Notes: generated by a model from the sequence alone, not told the origin. Positions 16,962 to 26,011 are shown, numbered from the stretch's first letter. The stretch: DNA of 39,175 nucleotides from Vicinamibacterales bacterium (GCA_937766455.1 CALLXD010000040.1:1-39175), one strand, 5' to 3'. Numbers and translations are program-made.

Positions 16962-17468
16962 ATGCGCGACGAAGAGCTCGAGCAGCTCTACGCTCGGCTG
17001 GAGAAGCCGCTCTGCAACGTGGTCTATCGCTGGCTGTGGAGCATGGACGAAGCGCAGGACGTCGTCCAGGACGCGTTTGTGCGGCTGTGGCGCATGCGCC
17101 GACGGGTCGACATGACGACCGTAGAGCCGTTGATCTACAAGATTGCGCTCAACGCCGCGGCGTCGCGCCGCCGGTTGAAACGGGTGTGGCGCTGGGTGTC
17201 ACTCGACACCATCCGCGCGCCGTTCTCGACGGCACCGCCGACCGACGAGGTGCTGTCCGTGCGTGAAGAGCGCGCCCGGGTGCGCCACGCCGTTGAAGCG
17301 CTGCCCGAGGATTTGCGGAGGGTGATCATGCTGTGCGAATACTCGTCTCTGAACTACGACGAGATTGCCACACCGCTGTCCATTCCGGCTGGGACGGTGG
17401 GCTCACGGCGCCATCGCGCACTGCGCCGGTTGCGCCAAGCGCTGTCGGAGGGCAAGACAGATGCGTGA
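16962..17468 (+). CDS. ECF-type RNA polymerase sigma factor
   Basis: This is a 168-aa alternative sigma factor that would redirect RNA polymerase to a stress or envelope regulon. Region 2 covers about residues 8-75 (YARLEKPLCNVVYRWLWSMD, DVVQDAFVRLW). Region 4 covers about 105-160 (ALPEDLRRVIMLCEYSSLNY, DEIATPLSIPAGTVGSRRHR). There is no region 1 or 3, as expected for ECF members. The last codons overlap the next gene by 8 bp (ATG 17461 before TGA 17466-17468), suggesting coupled synthesis with a membrane partner. The subgroup was not determined. Confidence 0.92.
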   Translation: MRDEELEQLYARLEKPLCNVVYRWLWSMDEAQDVVQDAFVRLWRMRRRVDMTTVEPLIYKIALNAAASRRRLKRVWRWVSLDTIRAPFSTAPPTDEVLSVREERARVRHAVEALPEDLRRVIMLCEYSSLNYDEIATPLSIPAGTVGSRRHRALRRLRQALSEGKTDA

Positions 17469-17820
17469 GGACATACGGGTTGGGTTCGACTCGCTCACGC
17501 CGCCGCCGGGGGGCTTGGTCGGTCTCCGCCGGCGGATCAAGGAGGACCGTGCCAGGCGCGCGCGTGGCCGACGGGCCAGCGCTGTCACGGCCGCAGTGGT
17601 GGTGATTGGGGCGGTTGGCTGGGCCGGGTGGCGTGGCGTCCCTGACCCCAGTGTCGCATCGCCGGATCTCCTCCGCGCGTGGATCGGCGCTGGCCAACTC
17701 CCGTCCCCGACGGAGCCGCTTACCCTCTCCGAGTCCGCACGGGCCTCGACGGCTATACAGCGGGTGGACCTCCCGACGGAGGAGGTGGTGTTCTACCTCG
17801 TGGGGTTCATTCAGGACTAG
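17461..17820 (+). CDS. Small single-pass membrane protein, putative anti-sigma factor
   Basis: This is a 119-aa protein with a basic cytoplasmic N-terminal part (LVGLRRRIKEDRARRARGRR), one transmembrane helix (SAVTAAVVVIGAVGWAGW, residues about 41-58) and a short periplasmic C-terminus. Overlap with the ECF sigma gene, small size and topology suggest an anti-sigma role. However, no zinc-binding ZAS motif is present, so the function is inferred from context only. The 40-bp gap after it separates it from the convergent lactate permease gene. Confidence 0.55.
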   Translation: MREDIRVGFDSLTPPPGGLVGLRRRIKEDRARRARGRRASAVTAAVVVIGAVGWAGWRGVPDPSVASPDLLRAWIGAGQLPSPTEPLTLSESARASTAIQRVDLPTEEVVFYLVGFIQD

Positions 17821-17860
17821 CCGCGGCGGTGCCGGCGCTGGCGTGCGTTCACACGCCGCG

Positions 17861-19492
17861 TCACACCTGCGGCACAAACTGCGGCAGCACGTAGGCGAAA
17901 ATCATCGTCACCACCGCCATGAACAGCGCCAGGATGATGCTGTGCTTCAGCGTGATCCGGAAGAGGCGACCCTCGTCAGACGACGCCATGCCGGTGGCGG
18001 CCACGGCCACGGCGATGCTCTGCAGCGAAATCATCTTGCCCATGACCCCGGTCGCGGCGTTCGTTGAAGCGGTCAGAATGGGGTTGAGGTCGAGCGCGTT
18101 GGCGGTGACGACCTGCAGCGTTCCGAACAGCGCATTCGATGACGTGTCACTGCCGGTCAAGAACACTCCGGTCCACCCTAGCATGGCGCTAAAGAACGGA
18201 AACAACGTCCCGGTGGCGGCGAAGGCCAACCCCAGCGTCGAGGTCATGCCCGCATAGTTCATCAGGAACGCGAGCGCGAGGACGGACGCGATGGTCAGCA
18301 GCGGCATCGCCAGCTGCTTGAAGACGCCGCCGACGATGCCGACGAACTTGCTGGGCGAGAGGCCGAGCACCAATGAGGCGGCGAATGCGGAGAGGAAACA
18401 CGACGTGCCGGCCGCGGACAACCAGGGGAAACCGTACACCGCCGGATAGGGGGACGGAACCGCCGTCAACGGGGGGACGCGAGTGATGAGCCCGTCGAGC
18501 ATCGGTACGGGAATCGACATGCTCAACGAATTCAGCACCGCCTGCACCGGCGGGAAGCGCCAGACGAGCACGAAGAGCACCAGCAGGACGTAGGGACTCC
18601 AGGCGACGAAGATTTCGCCCCCGGTGTGCGTGTGGCCCGTCGCGGTCACGGGGACGTCGCCCTCGAGACGGAACACGTTCTTGGGCTTCCACACCTTCAT
18701 CGTCATGATCATCGCCACCAGAGCGGCGATTGAAGCGAGGATGACGGCGAGCTCCGGGCCGATGGTGCTCGACGCCCAGAGCAGCACACCGGCGAAGGTG
18801 ACCGAGCAGGCCGCGATCGGCGGAAATACCTCAAGTGCCCGCTTGAAGCCGGACATGATCACGACCATGTAGGCCGGAATAATGATGGCGATCAGCGCGC
18901 ACAGTCGCCCGGTCATGGTGCTCAGCGCGTCTACGGGCAGCTCGGTGATCCCTGCGAGCGTGGTGATCGGAATGCCGAGGGACCCGAAGGCGACCGGCGC
19001 CGTGTTGGCCACCAGGCAGATGAAGGCGGCGTAGAACGGTGAGAAGCCGAGCCCGGTCATCATGGCGGCGGCCACCGCAACCGGGGTGCCGAATCCGGCC
19101 GCCCCTTCAATGAAGGCCCCGAAGGCGAACCCGATGAGGACCGCCTGCAGGCGACGGTCGTCGCTGAGCGAGCCGATGGAGTCCTTGATGATCTCGAACT
19201 TGCCCGTATCCACCGTGACGCGATACAGAATCAGTGAGGCGATGACGATCCAGCCGATCGGGAACAGGCCGAAGGCGGCGCCGTAGACCATCGAGGCGCC
19301 CGCCTGCGGAATCGGCATCCCATACACGCTGATCGCCAGGACAAGCGCGACCCCGAGGGCGCTCAGGCCGGCGATCCAACTGGGCTTCCGTTTGACCCCC
19401 AGCATGTAGAACAGGATGACCAAGGGGACGGCCGCCACGAGGGTGGAGTAGCCGAGGCTGTCAGCGAGGGGCGTGTAGTTTTGTTCCCACAT
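17861..19492 (-). CDS. lctP: L-lactate permease family transporter
   Basis: This is a proton-coupled uptake carrier for L-lactate and possibly glycolate, in the inner membrane (543 aa). The chosen start (ATG 19492, MWEQNYTPLADSLGYSTLVA) matches the canonical MW- beginning of LctP/LldP proteins; an upstream ATG at 19543 is less likely. About 12-14 hydrophobic helices are visible. Family signatures include FIEGAAGFGTPVAVAAAM, LVANTAPVAFGSLG and, near the C-terminus, FLTGSDTSSNALFG with NAATGVMGKMISLQS. No lactate dehydrogenase gene adjoins it. It is transcribed divergently from the beta-propeller gene across 173 bp that must contain both promoters. It is convergent with the sigma operon. Confidence 0.95.
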   Translation of the reverse strand: MWEQNYTPLADSLGYSTLVAAVPLVILFYMLGVKRKPSWIAGLSALGVALVLAISVYGMPIPQAGASMVYGAAFGLFPIGWIVIASLILYRVTVDTGKFEIIKDSIGSLSDDRRLQAVLIGFAFGAFIEGAAGFGTPVAVAAAMMTGLGFSPFYAAFICLVANTAPVAFGSLGIPITTLAGITELPVDALSTMTGRLCALIAIIIPAYMVVIMSGFKRALEVFPPIAACSVTFAGVLLWASSTIGPELAVILASIAALVAMIMTMKVWKPKNVFRLEGDVPVTATGHTHTGGEIFVAWSPYVLLVLFVLVWRFPPVQAVLNSLSMSIPVPMLDGLITRVPPLTAVPSPYPAVYGFPWLSAAGTSCFLSAFAASLVLGLSPSKFVGIVGGVFKQLAMPLLTIASVLALAFLMNYAGMTSTLGLAFAATGTLFPFFSAMLGWTGVFLTGSDTSSNALFGTLQVVTANALDLNPILTASTNAATGVMGKMISLQSIAVAVAATGMASSDEGRLFRITLKHSIILALFMAVVTMIFAYVLPQFVPQV

Positions 19493-19665
19493 GATCGAAT
19501 AGTCCGCAAAAAGGAGGTGGAACCGGTGGGCAGACTGTAGCACGCGGGGCTGGGGATGACGATACCCGGGCGGGTGCGCGTCGTCCGGGCCCTGCGGGGC
19601 ATCGCGCCGCCGCCGGTTCCTGTGTCACGATGGCAGAGACCCCGTGCCGGACGAGGAGAGCGACC

Positions 19666-21006
19666 ATGAACAGGCTGACAACGTGCGTAGCGATCGGGTT
19701 GGTGGCCTGTGCCGGCGTGGCCGAGGCCCAGGACTGGCCTCAGTGGCGGGGCCCAGACGGTCGGCGAATCTCGCACGAGACCGACCTGCCAACGGCGTGG
19801 GATGCCGACTCTGGCGTGGCGTGGCGAACGCCGCTGCGCGGTCTCGGCGTCTCGTCCCCGATCGTGTCGGGCGGCCTGGTGCTGCTGACATCGCAGGTAG
19901 GCCGTGGCCGGTTGCGTCCGGGGGGACACCCCGCGCTCGTGCGCGGCGGGGCGGAGTCGCCGGACAACGAACGGCCCCTTGGCGGCGAGCGGGTCGATGG
20001 CGACGGCGACGGCGACGGCGTTGTGTTCCTGATCAGCGCGTTTGACCACGCGGACGGCCATCTCGTGTGGGAACACGAGCTACCAGCCGAGGGCGACCAG
20101 CCGGAAGCCCACCAGAAGCACAACATGGCCAGCCCGAGCGCGGTGGCTGACGGCGAGCGCGTGTATGCCTGGTTTGCCACCGGGCAGATCGTCGCGCTCG
20201 ATCTGCAGGGCGAGCGGCTCTGGGAGCGTCATCTCGCGCGGGACTATGGACCCTACGAAATCGTGTGGGGCCACTCGAGCTCGCCGATCCTCTACGAAGA
20301 TCTGGTTATCCTGCAGTCGGATCACGAAACAGGGGCCTATCTACTGGCGCTCGACCGGCGGAGCGGCGAGACAAGGTGGCGGGCCGATCGGGGCGCGTCC
20401 CTGCGCTCATTCAGTACGCCGCTCGTCGTGGCGAGACCGGACGGCGATGAACTCGTCGTCAATGCCAATGCCGGTCTCGACGGCTACGATCCGTCAACGG
20501 GCGAGTGGCTCTGGCACGCCGATGGGCACAACGAGTACCCCGTCGCGGCCGCGACCTTTGATGACGATGGGATGGTGTACACGGCGCGCGGCCATCGGGC
20601 CGGCCCGTACCTGGCCATCCGGCTGGGTGGGCGAGGCGTCGTCGACGATAGCCATGTGGCCTGGCGGGTGGCGACCGGTGCTCCGTATGTGTCGTCCATC
20701 CTGTACTACGACGGCTTGATCTACATGGCCAACGGCAACGGCATCGTCACCGCGGTGGAGGCCACAACGGGCGAGCGTGTCTGGCAAGACCGGCTTGGCG
20801 GCATCTACTCGGCGTCGCCGCTGGCGGGTGACGGTAAGGTGTATCTTTTCAGCGAGACCGGCGAGACGCTCGTGCTGCGAGCGGGGCGCGAACCGCACGT
20901 GCTGCAGCGGAACGACCTCGGCGAGCGCGTGGTGTCGTCCCCAGCGGTGTCAGACGGACGGATCTTCATTCGGACCGACGGAGCGCTCGTGGCGGTCGGG
21001 CCGTGA
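19666..21006 (+). CDS. Exported PQQ-like beta-propeller repeat protein
   Basis: This is a 446-aa secreted or periplasmic protein with a signal peptide (LTTCVAIGLVACAGVAEA) followed by QDWPQWRGPDGR, the usual opening of PQQ_2/outer-membrane-assembly-like propellers in several phyla. Repeats of the AxDxxTGxxxW type are visible: AFDHADGHLVWEHEL, ALDLQGERLWERHL, ALDRRSGETRWRAD and AVEATTGERVWQDRL. The PQQ-dehydrogenase catalytic residues and haem motif are not seen, so it is probably a binding or scaffold propeller. Start ATG 19666 follows GAGGAG. The stop codon overlaps the GTG start of the next gene, so 19666-22210 is one translationally coupled run. An acidic DGDGDGDG insert occurs near residue 110. 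Confidence 0.88.
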   Translation: MNRLTTCVAIGLVACAGVAEAQDWPQWRGPDGRRISHETDLPTAWDADSGVAWRTPLRGLGVSSPIVSGGLVLLTSQVGRGRLRPGGHPALVRGGAESPDNERPLGGERVDGDGDGDGVVFLISAFDHADGHLVWEHELPAEGDQPEAHQKHNMASPSAVADGERVYAWFATGQIVALDLQGERLWERHLARDYGPYEIVWGHSSSPILYEDLVILQSDHETGAYLLALDRRSGETRWRADRGASLRSFSTPLVVARPDGDELVVNANAGLDGYDPSTGEWLWHADGHNEYPVAAATFDDDGMVYTARGHRAGPYLAIRLGGRGVVDDSHVAWRVATGAPYVSSILYYDGLIYMANGNGIVTAVEATTGERVWQDRLGGIYSASPLAGDGKVYLFSETGETLVLRAGREPHVLQRNDLGERVVSSPAVSDGRIFIRTDGALVAVGP

Positions 21007-21647
21007 GCGCGGCGCTGCAGCAGGGCGACCGCCGTCTGATCGCGGTCGTCGACAATCTGACATCAGAGGCCGCCGCCGCCGCAGGCCGGCACCTGACCTG
21101 TCGGAGCGGGTGCACACCCTGCTGCTTCGGTCCGTTCGCGATCACCCCGCTTGATGCCTGGCGTCTTCGTCAGGGCCTGGACGCACTCGGAGCCACAGAC
21201 CCTGCCCGTGTGGCCGCCATCCGGCAGCGGGCATGCGCCGCGGCCGTGGAGCAAGCCGGTGCATTTTCGTCTGACCGGGTTGGTACATTCGCCGATGAGG
21301 CGGAGGAGGAACGGTTCTACACCGCGTTCGCGGCGGCGCCGTGCCCGGCACTCGACCCCAATTCGGGGGCGTGCTCGGTCTATGCCTGGCGACCGGTCGT
21401 GTGTCGCACGCATGGGCCGCCGCTGCGCGAGCGCGACGGTGACGTGGCCCATTGCCCGCTGTGTTTCACGGACGCGACGTCGGCCGAAGTCGACGCCGCT
21501 CGGACCACGCTTGATGTCGCAGACATGGAAGCACCGCTGGCCGACCAGGTGGCTCACGAGACTGGCCGGCGCGGCATGACCACCGTGACGTTCGCGATAG
21601 CTGATCCGTCGACCGTCCGACGGGCCGGAGCACAGCAGACGGCGTGA
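21003..21647 (+). CDS. YkgJ-family cysteine cluster protein
   Basis: This is a 214-aa cytoplasmic protein with a cysteine cluster typical of the YkgJ/CxxCxxCC family (metal or Fe-S binding): C33, C37, C40 and C41 in CRSGCTPCC. These are followed by Cys in AAAPCPALDPNSGACSVYAW, by the conserved RPVVCRTHG motif and by HCPLC. Function in the family is unknown. GTG 21003 overlaps the previous stop (GTGA), and its own stop overlaps the GTG start of the next gene in the same manner, implying coupled expression of all three. Confidence 0.85.
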   Translation: MSAALQQGDRRLIAVVDNLTSEAAAAAGRHLTCRSGCTPCCFGPFAITPLDAWRLRQGLDALGATDPARVAAIRQRACAAAVEQAGAFSSDRVGTFADEAEEERFYTAFAAAPCPALDPNSGACSVYAWRPVVCRTHGPPLRERDGDVAHCPLCFTDATSAEVDAARTTLDVADMEAPLADQVAHETGRRGMTTVTFAIADPSTVRRAGAQQTA

Positions 21648-22210
21648 CCATCCAAGAGTGGCTGCTACGTGCGGGCCAGTATCCCTGGGCGATCGTGGGT
21701 GTCTTCGTGGCCGTTCCGGTCGCGACGTGGGTCATAGGCCGTCTCCACGGGCGCGGACGGGGCGGGGCGACACCGTGGAAGCACCTCTACGCCGCCCTCG
21801 TGTACATCAGCTGCGTGCCCGGCCTGTTCACGACGGTGGTGACGGCCTATGCGATCTTCTTTACCTCCACCAATCTGTTGGAGGTCAACGCGGTCGTGTA
21901 TCTGTTGCCGACCGTGTCCATGGTCGTGACGCTGGTGCTGCTCCGCCAGAACGTGGACGTCGCTGAGATTCCTGGCTTCCACCGGCTCTCTGGTTTGATG
22001 ACCTTGATCGGCGTCAGCTTCGCCGTGGCGTTGGCCATTTCGAGGACCCGGGTGTGGCTGTTCTTTGGCGGGTCGATATTTTTGCTGTTCGCGATCGCCG
22101 CCGCCGCCTTTGCGTTGATGCGCTGGGGAACTCGCGCATTCTTTCGCCGTAGTACTGAACAGAAAGAGCGCGCACCGGACTTTCTGGATGACGTCCGGCG
22201 TCGCCGCTAG
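21644..22210 (+). CDS. Conserved multi-pass membrane protein, unknown function
   Basis: This is a 188-aa inner-membrane protein with about four hydrophobic segments (WAIVGVFVAVPVATWVIG, LYAALVYISCVPGLFTTVVT, VVYLLPTVSMVVTLVLL, WLFFGGSIFLLFAIAAAAFA) and a charged C-terminus. GTG 21644 overlaps the YkgJ stop. No family is recognised with certainty. Two hairpins follow its stop (22209-22224 and 22225-22244), making it the end of the transcription unit. Confidence 0.7.
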   Translation: MTIQEWLLRAGQYPWAIVGVFVAVPVATWVIGRLHGRGRGGATPWKHLYAALVYISCVPGLFTTVVTAYAIFFTSTNLLEVNAVVYLLPTVSMVVTLVLLRQNVDVAEIPGFHRLSGLMTLIGVSFAVALAISRTRVWLFFGGSIFLLFAIAAAAFALMRWGTRAFFRRSTEQKERAPDFLDDVRRRR

Positions 22211-22244
22211 CCCCCCTGGGGGCTGGTCCGAGAATTTACGGACC
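22209..22244 (+). terminator. Tandem hairpins at the end of the 19.7-22.2 kb operon
   Basis: AGCCCCC/GGGGGCT (22209-22224) is followed directly by GGTCCG-agaattta-CGGACC (22225-22244). No uridine run follows, so it may be a weak or factor-assisted terminator or an mRNA-end stabiliser before the DUF4178 gene. Confidence 0.45.
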
Positions 22245-22308
22245 CTATGGTTTCCTGCTAGTGTCCTGTAGCAGTGATCCAACGAGACGAGGCGGACGAG
22301 AGCATGGC

Positions 22309-22854
22309 ATGGGTTTAAGAGACCGGCTGTTCGGCAGCAAGACACCAGAGGCGGCGCCGGATCCTCTCGCCGATCTGGTGCTGGAGAAGCTCAAGGTTGG
22401 GTACCTCGTCGACTACGACATGCTAACCTGGCAGGTCACCGCCTACGCGCGCTACACCTTTTCCGGCAAGGACGACAGCGTCGAGGAGTGGGAGTTGACC
22501 GCGGCCGATCAGCAACGCTATCTGGAGCTGGCGGACGGGGCCTGGTCGCTCTCCAGAAAGATCGCCATCGGCGACATTTCAGGCGATGTGCGGCAGCACA
22601 TTCTTGACCACGAGGACCCGCCCGAGCGCGTCGTTTTCGAGGACACGGAATTTCGTCTGGACGCGTCCTACTCCGGGCAGATGGTCGCCAACGGCACCGG
22701 CCCCGGGACGGACGTGATTCGCTGGGAGTTCGTGGACGGGTCGGAGTCGACGTTTGTCGGTGTCGAGCAGTGGAGTGAGACCAAATTTTCGGCCGCGGCC
22801 GGGTTCGTCGTGGAGGACTATCAGTTTTCCCATATCCTGCCGGGGCAGGTCTAG
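22309..22854 (+). CDS. DUF4178 domain protein, first gene of the PspA-linked cluster
   Basis: This is a 181-aa soluble protein. After MGLRDRLFGSK, the body shows the DUF4178 pattern: LKVGYLVDYDMLTWQVTAYA, then W-ELTAAD, YLELADG, and later VIRWEFVDGSE and FVGVEQWSETKF. DUF4178 genes commonly accompany DUF350, membrane SpeE-like and PspA genes; their biochemical role is unknown. Start ATG 22309 gives the usual beginning. The nearby ATG 22304 is in another frame and meets a stop after four codons. The next gene starts 2 bp after its stop. A TTTACG (22235) and TAGTGT (22258) pair could be its promoter. Confidence 0.75.
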   Translation: MGLRDRLFGSKTPEAAPDPLADLVLEKLKVGYLVDYDMLTWQVTAYARYTFSGKDDSVEEWELTAADQQRYLELADGAWSLSRKIAIGDISGDVRQHILDHEDPPERVVFEDTEFRLDASYSGQMVANGTGPGTDVIRWEFVDGSESTFVGVEQWSETKFSAAAGFVVEDYQFSHILPGQV

Positions 22855-22856
22855 AC

Positions 22857-23546
22857 ATGGTCACGAAGACACGCGTTGCCGCTCTGTTCGGCCCGCTGGT
22901 GGTGCTGGCCACGGTAGGGTGCGACACGACGCCGCCGCTGGACCGGCTCCAGGTGGAGCTCGAGCAGTATCCCGAGTATTCGGTCACCCTGCAGGACATG
23001 CGTGAAGACGGGTACTACCATCAGTACGGCGTGGTCATCGGCGAGCCCCAATCCAGCTCAGACGATCTCGTCTTTCGCGATTCAATCCTCGACTGGCAGG
23101 AGGTCGGTCGGGACACCTACGATCAATACCGAGAGCACCTTGGCATGGTGATTCTGTCAAAGGGGCCTGACGGCGTGGTCGACCGCAACCAGCACCCACC
23201 GGGCTACCAGCAGGTGGGCAACGAGCGATACGGTCAATGGCGCAACGACGGAGGCGGGCGATCGTTCTGGGAGTTCTACGGGCAGTACGCCCTGTTGAGC
23301 CACATGGTCGGCGGCTTCGGCCGTCCCATCTACCGCAACGACTGGGGCGGCTACCAGAGCGCGCGCGGTCGGGGGCAGACCTACTACGGGCCCGGCGGCG
23401 AATATGGGTCGAACGGGTCCGTGACCAGGCAGACAAACCCCAATTTCTTTCGTCGGCAACAGGCGCGACAGGCCGCGAGTAGCCGGTCGTTTGGGGACCG
23501 GGTCCGTAGCCGCACGTCTGGCGGCACCCGCTTCGGCGGAAAGTAG
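22857..23546 (+). CDS. Lipoprotein of the PspA-linked cluster
   Basis: This is a 229-aa protein with a lipoprotein signal (LFGPLVVLATVGC, lipid-modified Cys predicted at C22). The mature part has a mixed alpha/beta segment ending with a QYGVVIGEPQ strand. Its C-terminal half is rich in Gly, Tyr, Asn and Arg (WGGYQSARGRGQTYYGPGG), and it ends in a Ser/Arg/Gly tail (RSFGDRVRSR). Such low-complexity tails occur in the lipoproteins next to DUF4178/DUF350 genes, but no function is known. It lies between the DUF4178 and DUF350 genes with gaps of 2 and 9 bp. Confidence 0.65.
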   Translation: MVTKTRVAALFGPLVVLATVGCDTTPPLDRLQVELEQYPEYSVTLQDMREDGYYHQYGVVIGEPQSSSDDLVFRDSILDWQEVGRDTYDQYREHLGMVILSKGPDGVVDRNQHPPGYQQVGNERYGQWRNDGGGRSFWEFYGQYALLSHMVGGFGRPIYRNDWGGYQSARGRGQTYYGPGGEYGSNGSVTRQTNPNFFRRQQARQAASSRSFGDRVRSRTSGGTRFGGK

Positions 23547-23555
23547 GAGAGCGAC

Positions 23556-24398
23556 ATGTCGGTGGAACAGATCGGGACGGGCTTCATCTATCTAGCGGTC
23601 GTGCTGGGCCTGCTCGTCCTCGGCAAGTGGCTCTACGACGCCCTGCACCGGCGCTTTGTGCTCCGGACCGAGCTGGTCGAGAAGGACAACCTGGCGGTCG
23701 CCCTCGCCGTGTCCGGCTACTACCTGGGCCTGGTCATCGTGCTGGGCGGTGTCGTCTCTGGGCCGGCGTCCTTCAGCGTGATCGATGATGTCATCGGGCT
23801 GGTGATCTTCGGCGTGCTGGGGACGGTGTTGCTCAATCTCTCGGCCTGGGTCAATGACGCCGTGGTCTTCTCGAAGTTCGACAACGAGCGGGAGATTGTT
23901 GAAGACCGCAACGCCGGGATGGGTGCCGTTGAAGCCGGCAACTACATTGCGGTGGGGCTGATCACGGCCGGCGCGATGTCGGGCGAGGGGGGACTCGTGC
24001 CGGGCCTGGTGTATTGGTTCGCCGGCCTGGTCGCGTTGATCGTGGCCGGATTGTTGTACGACAAGATGACGTCGTACGACCTGCACGACGAGATAGAGAA
24101 GGACAACGTTGCGGTCGGTGTCGCCTTTGCGGGTGTGTTGATCGGGTTCGGGAACATCATTCGTCTGGCCGGGGAGGGCGACTTCGTCTCCTGGAACCAG
24201 AGCTTGACCGAATTCGGCTACTACACGATCGTCGGGTTGTTCCTGTTACCGCTGGTGCGGCTGTTCGCCGACAAGGTGCTGCTTCCGGGCGCCAGCCTGA
24301 GCGACGAACTCGTGAAAGACCAACCCAACCTTGGCGCCGGCGTCCTCGAGGCCGTGTCGTATGTCGCGGCCTCGATGCTCATCGGACTCACGCTGTAG
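23556..24398 (+). CDS. Tandem DUF350 membrane protein (YjfL-like, duplicated)
   Basis: This is a 280-aa integral membrane protein made of two DUF350 units. Each unit has an EKDN-x-AV motif before a helix (VEKDNLAVALAVSGYYLG and IEKDNVAVGVAFAGVLIG) and a second conserved turn (VEDRNAGMGAVEAGNYIAVG and VKDQPNLGAGVLEAVSYVAA). About eight hydrophobic helices are predicted. E. coli YjfL has a single DUF350 unit and sits with a PspA-family gene (yjfJ), so the association is a known theme. The acidic and amide residues within the helices suggest a channel or transporter-like role, not proven. Start ATG 23556 follows GGAGAG. Confidence 0.88.
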   Translation: MSVEQIGTGFIYLAVVLGLLVLGKWLYDALHRRFVLRTELVEKDNLAVALAVSGYYLGLVIVLGGVVSGPASFSVIDDVIGLVIFGVLGTVLLNLSAWVNDAVVFSKFDNEREIVEDRNAGMGAVEAGNYIAVGLITAGAMSGEGGLVPGLVYWFAGLVALIVAGLLYDKMTSYDLHDEIEKDNVAVGVAFAGVLIGFGNIIRLAGEGDFVSWNQSLTEFGYYTIVGLFLLPLVRLFADKVLLPGASLSDELVKDQPNLGAGVLEAVSYVAASMLIGLTL

Positions 24399-24430
24399 GC
24401 GCTGCGCCCCTGTCCGGGTGCGGCGAACGT

Positions 24431-26011
24431 ATGACAACACCCCTTAGCGCTCGCCAGGCAGCTCCCCACGGCCTGGTGCTCAAGGCCTGCATCTTCATCA
24501 CCGGTCTGGCCGGCATCGTGGCGGAGTACGTCATGGCCACGCTGGCCAGCTACCTGCTCGGGGATGCGGTGCTGCAGTGGACCCTCACGGTGTCCCTGAT
24601 GCTGTTCGCGATGGGCGTCGGCAGCCGGGTGAGTCGGTTTGTGCGCGGGTCGATGCTCGATGCGTTCGTCGCAGTCGAGCTGTTGCTCTCGGTGGTGTGC
24701 GCCATCAGCGCCACGCTGGCGTACTTCTTGTCCGGGTGGACCACAAACCTGGCCCCCGTCATCTACGGACTCTCGTTCACCATAGGCCTGCTGATTGGTA
24801 TCGAGATTCCGCTCGCCACCCGCCTTAACCAGGAGTTCGACGAGTTGCGGGTGAATATCAGCTCCGTGCTCGAGTATGACTACTACGGCGCGCTGTTGGG
24901 CGGCGTGTTGTTCGCCTTCGTCGCGCTGCCGTTCCTGGGGCTCACCTATACGCCGATCGCGGTCGGCGCGCTGAATCTGGTGGTCGCCGGCGTCCTGTTC
25001 GCCCGGCACGGTCGGCTGTTCACGTGGCGGCGGGGGCTACGCGTCGCGTTCGGCGGGGTCGCGGCGTTTGTGGTCGTGTTGGCCGTGTTCGCGGAGCCGA
25101 TCGTGCTGTACGGTGAGCAGCGCAAGTATCGCGACCAGGTCATCTATCAGGAACAGACGCGCTACCAGCGAGTCGTGATGACGCAGGCGCAGGGCCATCA
25201 CTGGCTCTACCTTGATGGCCACACCCAGTTCAGTTCGTTCGACGAGGAGCGGTATCACGAGCCCCTCGTGCATCCGGCCATGCTCGCGAGCGCGACTCGA
25301 CGCCGGGTGCTGATGCTCGGTGGCGGCGATGGCCTCGCGTTGCGCGAAGTGCTGAAGCACCCCGAGGTGTCGGACGTGACCCTGGTCGATATCGACGAGG
25401 CGATGACCACGTTGGGGCAGACCCATGAGGTGCTGGTCACGCTGAACCGTGGCGCGTTCGACGACCCCCGCGTGTCGGTGGTGAATCAGGACGGGTATCG
25501 TTACCTGCGCGACGCGGACCGTCGCTTTTGGGACGTGATCCTGGTCGATCTCCCGGACCCCCGAACCATCGATCTGGCGAGGCTCTACGGGCGCGAGTTC
25601 TATCACCTGGCCTACGAACATCTGTCGCCGGGAGGGGTCGTTGCCACGCAAGCAACGAGCCCGTTCTTTACCCGCCGCGCATTTCTGTCTGTGAGCGCGA
25701 CCATGACGGCGGCCGGCCTGACGACGGCGTCGTATCACAACCATGTGCCCACCATGGGTGAGCTGGGATGGGTGTTGGGTATGCGGGGCCGCGATGACAC
25801 CCGGCCCGTCCCCGAGCGGGACCGGGCCGGGCTCAGGCAGCGGCTCGCTGGGCTCACCTTCGAGACGCTCGACACGCGGTTTGTGAACCGCGACGCGATG
25901 GTGAGTATGCTGCACTTTGGCAAAGGCTTCGACGACGCGGTCGATGTCAGCGACGAGACCAACTTCGCGATTTTCTACTACTATCGAGACGGCGATTGGG
26001 AGCTGAACTGA
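24431..26011 (+). CDS. Membrane-embedded spermidine synthase-like protein (copy 1)
   Basis: This is a 526-aa fusion of an N-terminal membrane part (about seven helices, residues 15-225) and a C-terminal aminopropyltransferase/SAM-methyltransferase-like domain. The enzyme part shows the substrate-loop motif QFSSFDEERYHEPLVHP (266-282), the nucleotide-binding loop GGGDG (297-301), VDIDEAM after the next strand, and VDLPDP where spermidine synthases carry their catalytic Asp. This suggests transfer of an aminopropyl group, possibly to a polyamine or a membrane-associated acceptor; the substrate is unknown. It belongs to the rightward PspA-linked cluster. ATG 24431 is chosen because upstream sequence in frame is not protein-like. 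A paralogue lies in the facing operon at 30476-32032. Confidence 0.87.
   Translation: MTTPLSARQAAPHGLVLKACIFITGLAGIVAEYVMATLASYLLGDAVLQWTLTVSLMLFAMGVGSRVSRFVRGSMLDAFVAVELLLSVVCAISATLAYFLSGWTTNLAPVIYGLSFTIGLLIGIEIPLATRLNQEFDELRVNISSVLEYDYYGALLGGVLFAFVALPFLGLTYTPIAVGALNLVVAGVLFARHGRLFTWRRGLRVAFGGVAAFVVVLAVFAEPIVLYGEQRKYRDQVIYQEQTRYQRVVMTQAQGHHWLYLDGHTQFSSFDEERYHEPLVHPAMLASATRRRVLMLGGGDGLALREVLKHPEVSDVTLVDIDEAMTTLGQTHEVLVTLNRGAFDDPRVSVVNQDGYRYLRDADRRFWDVILVDLPDPRTIDLARLYGREFYHLAYEHLSPGGVVATQATSPFFTRRAFLSVSATMTAAGLTTASYHNHVPTMGELGWVLGMRGRDDTRPVPERDRAGLRQRLAGLTFETLDTRFVNRDAMVSMLHFGKGFDDAVDVSDETNFAIFYYYRDGDWELN

Noticed and set aside
24014-24430. An N-terminal extension of the first SpeE-like protein into the DUF350 gene
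   Set aside because: The extended translation is Arg-rich out-of-frame DUF350 sequence. The membrane domain begins right after ATG 24431.
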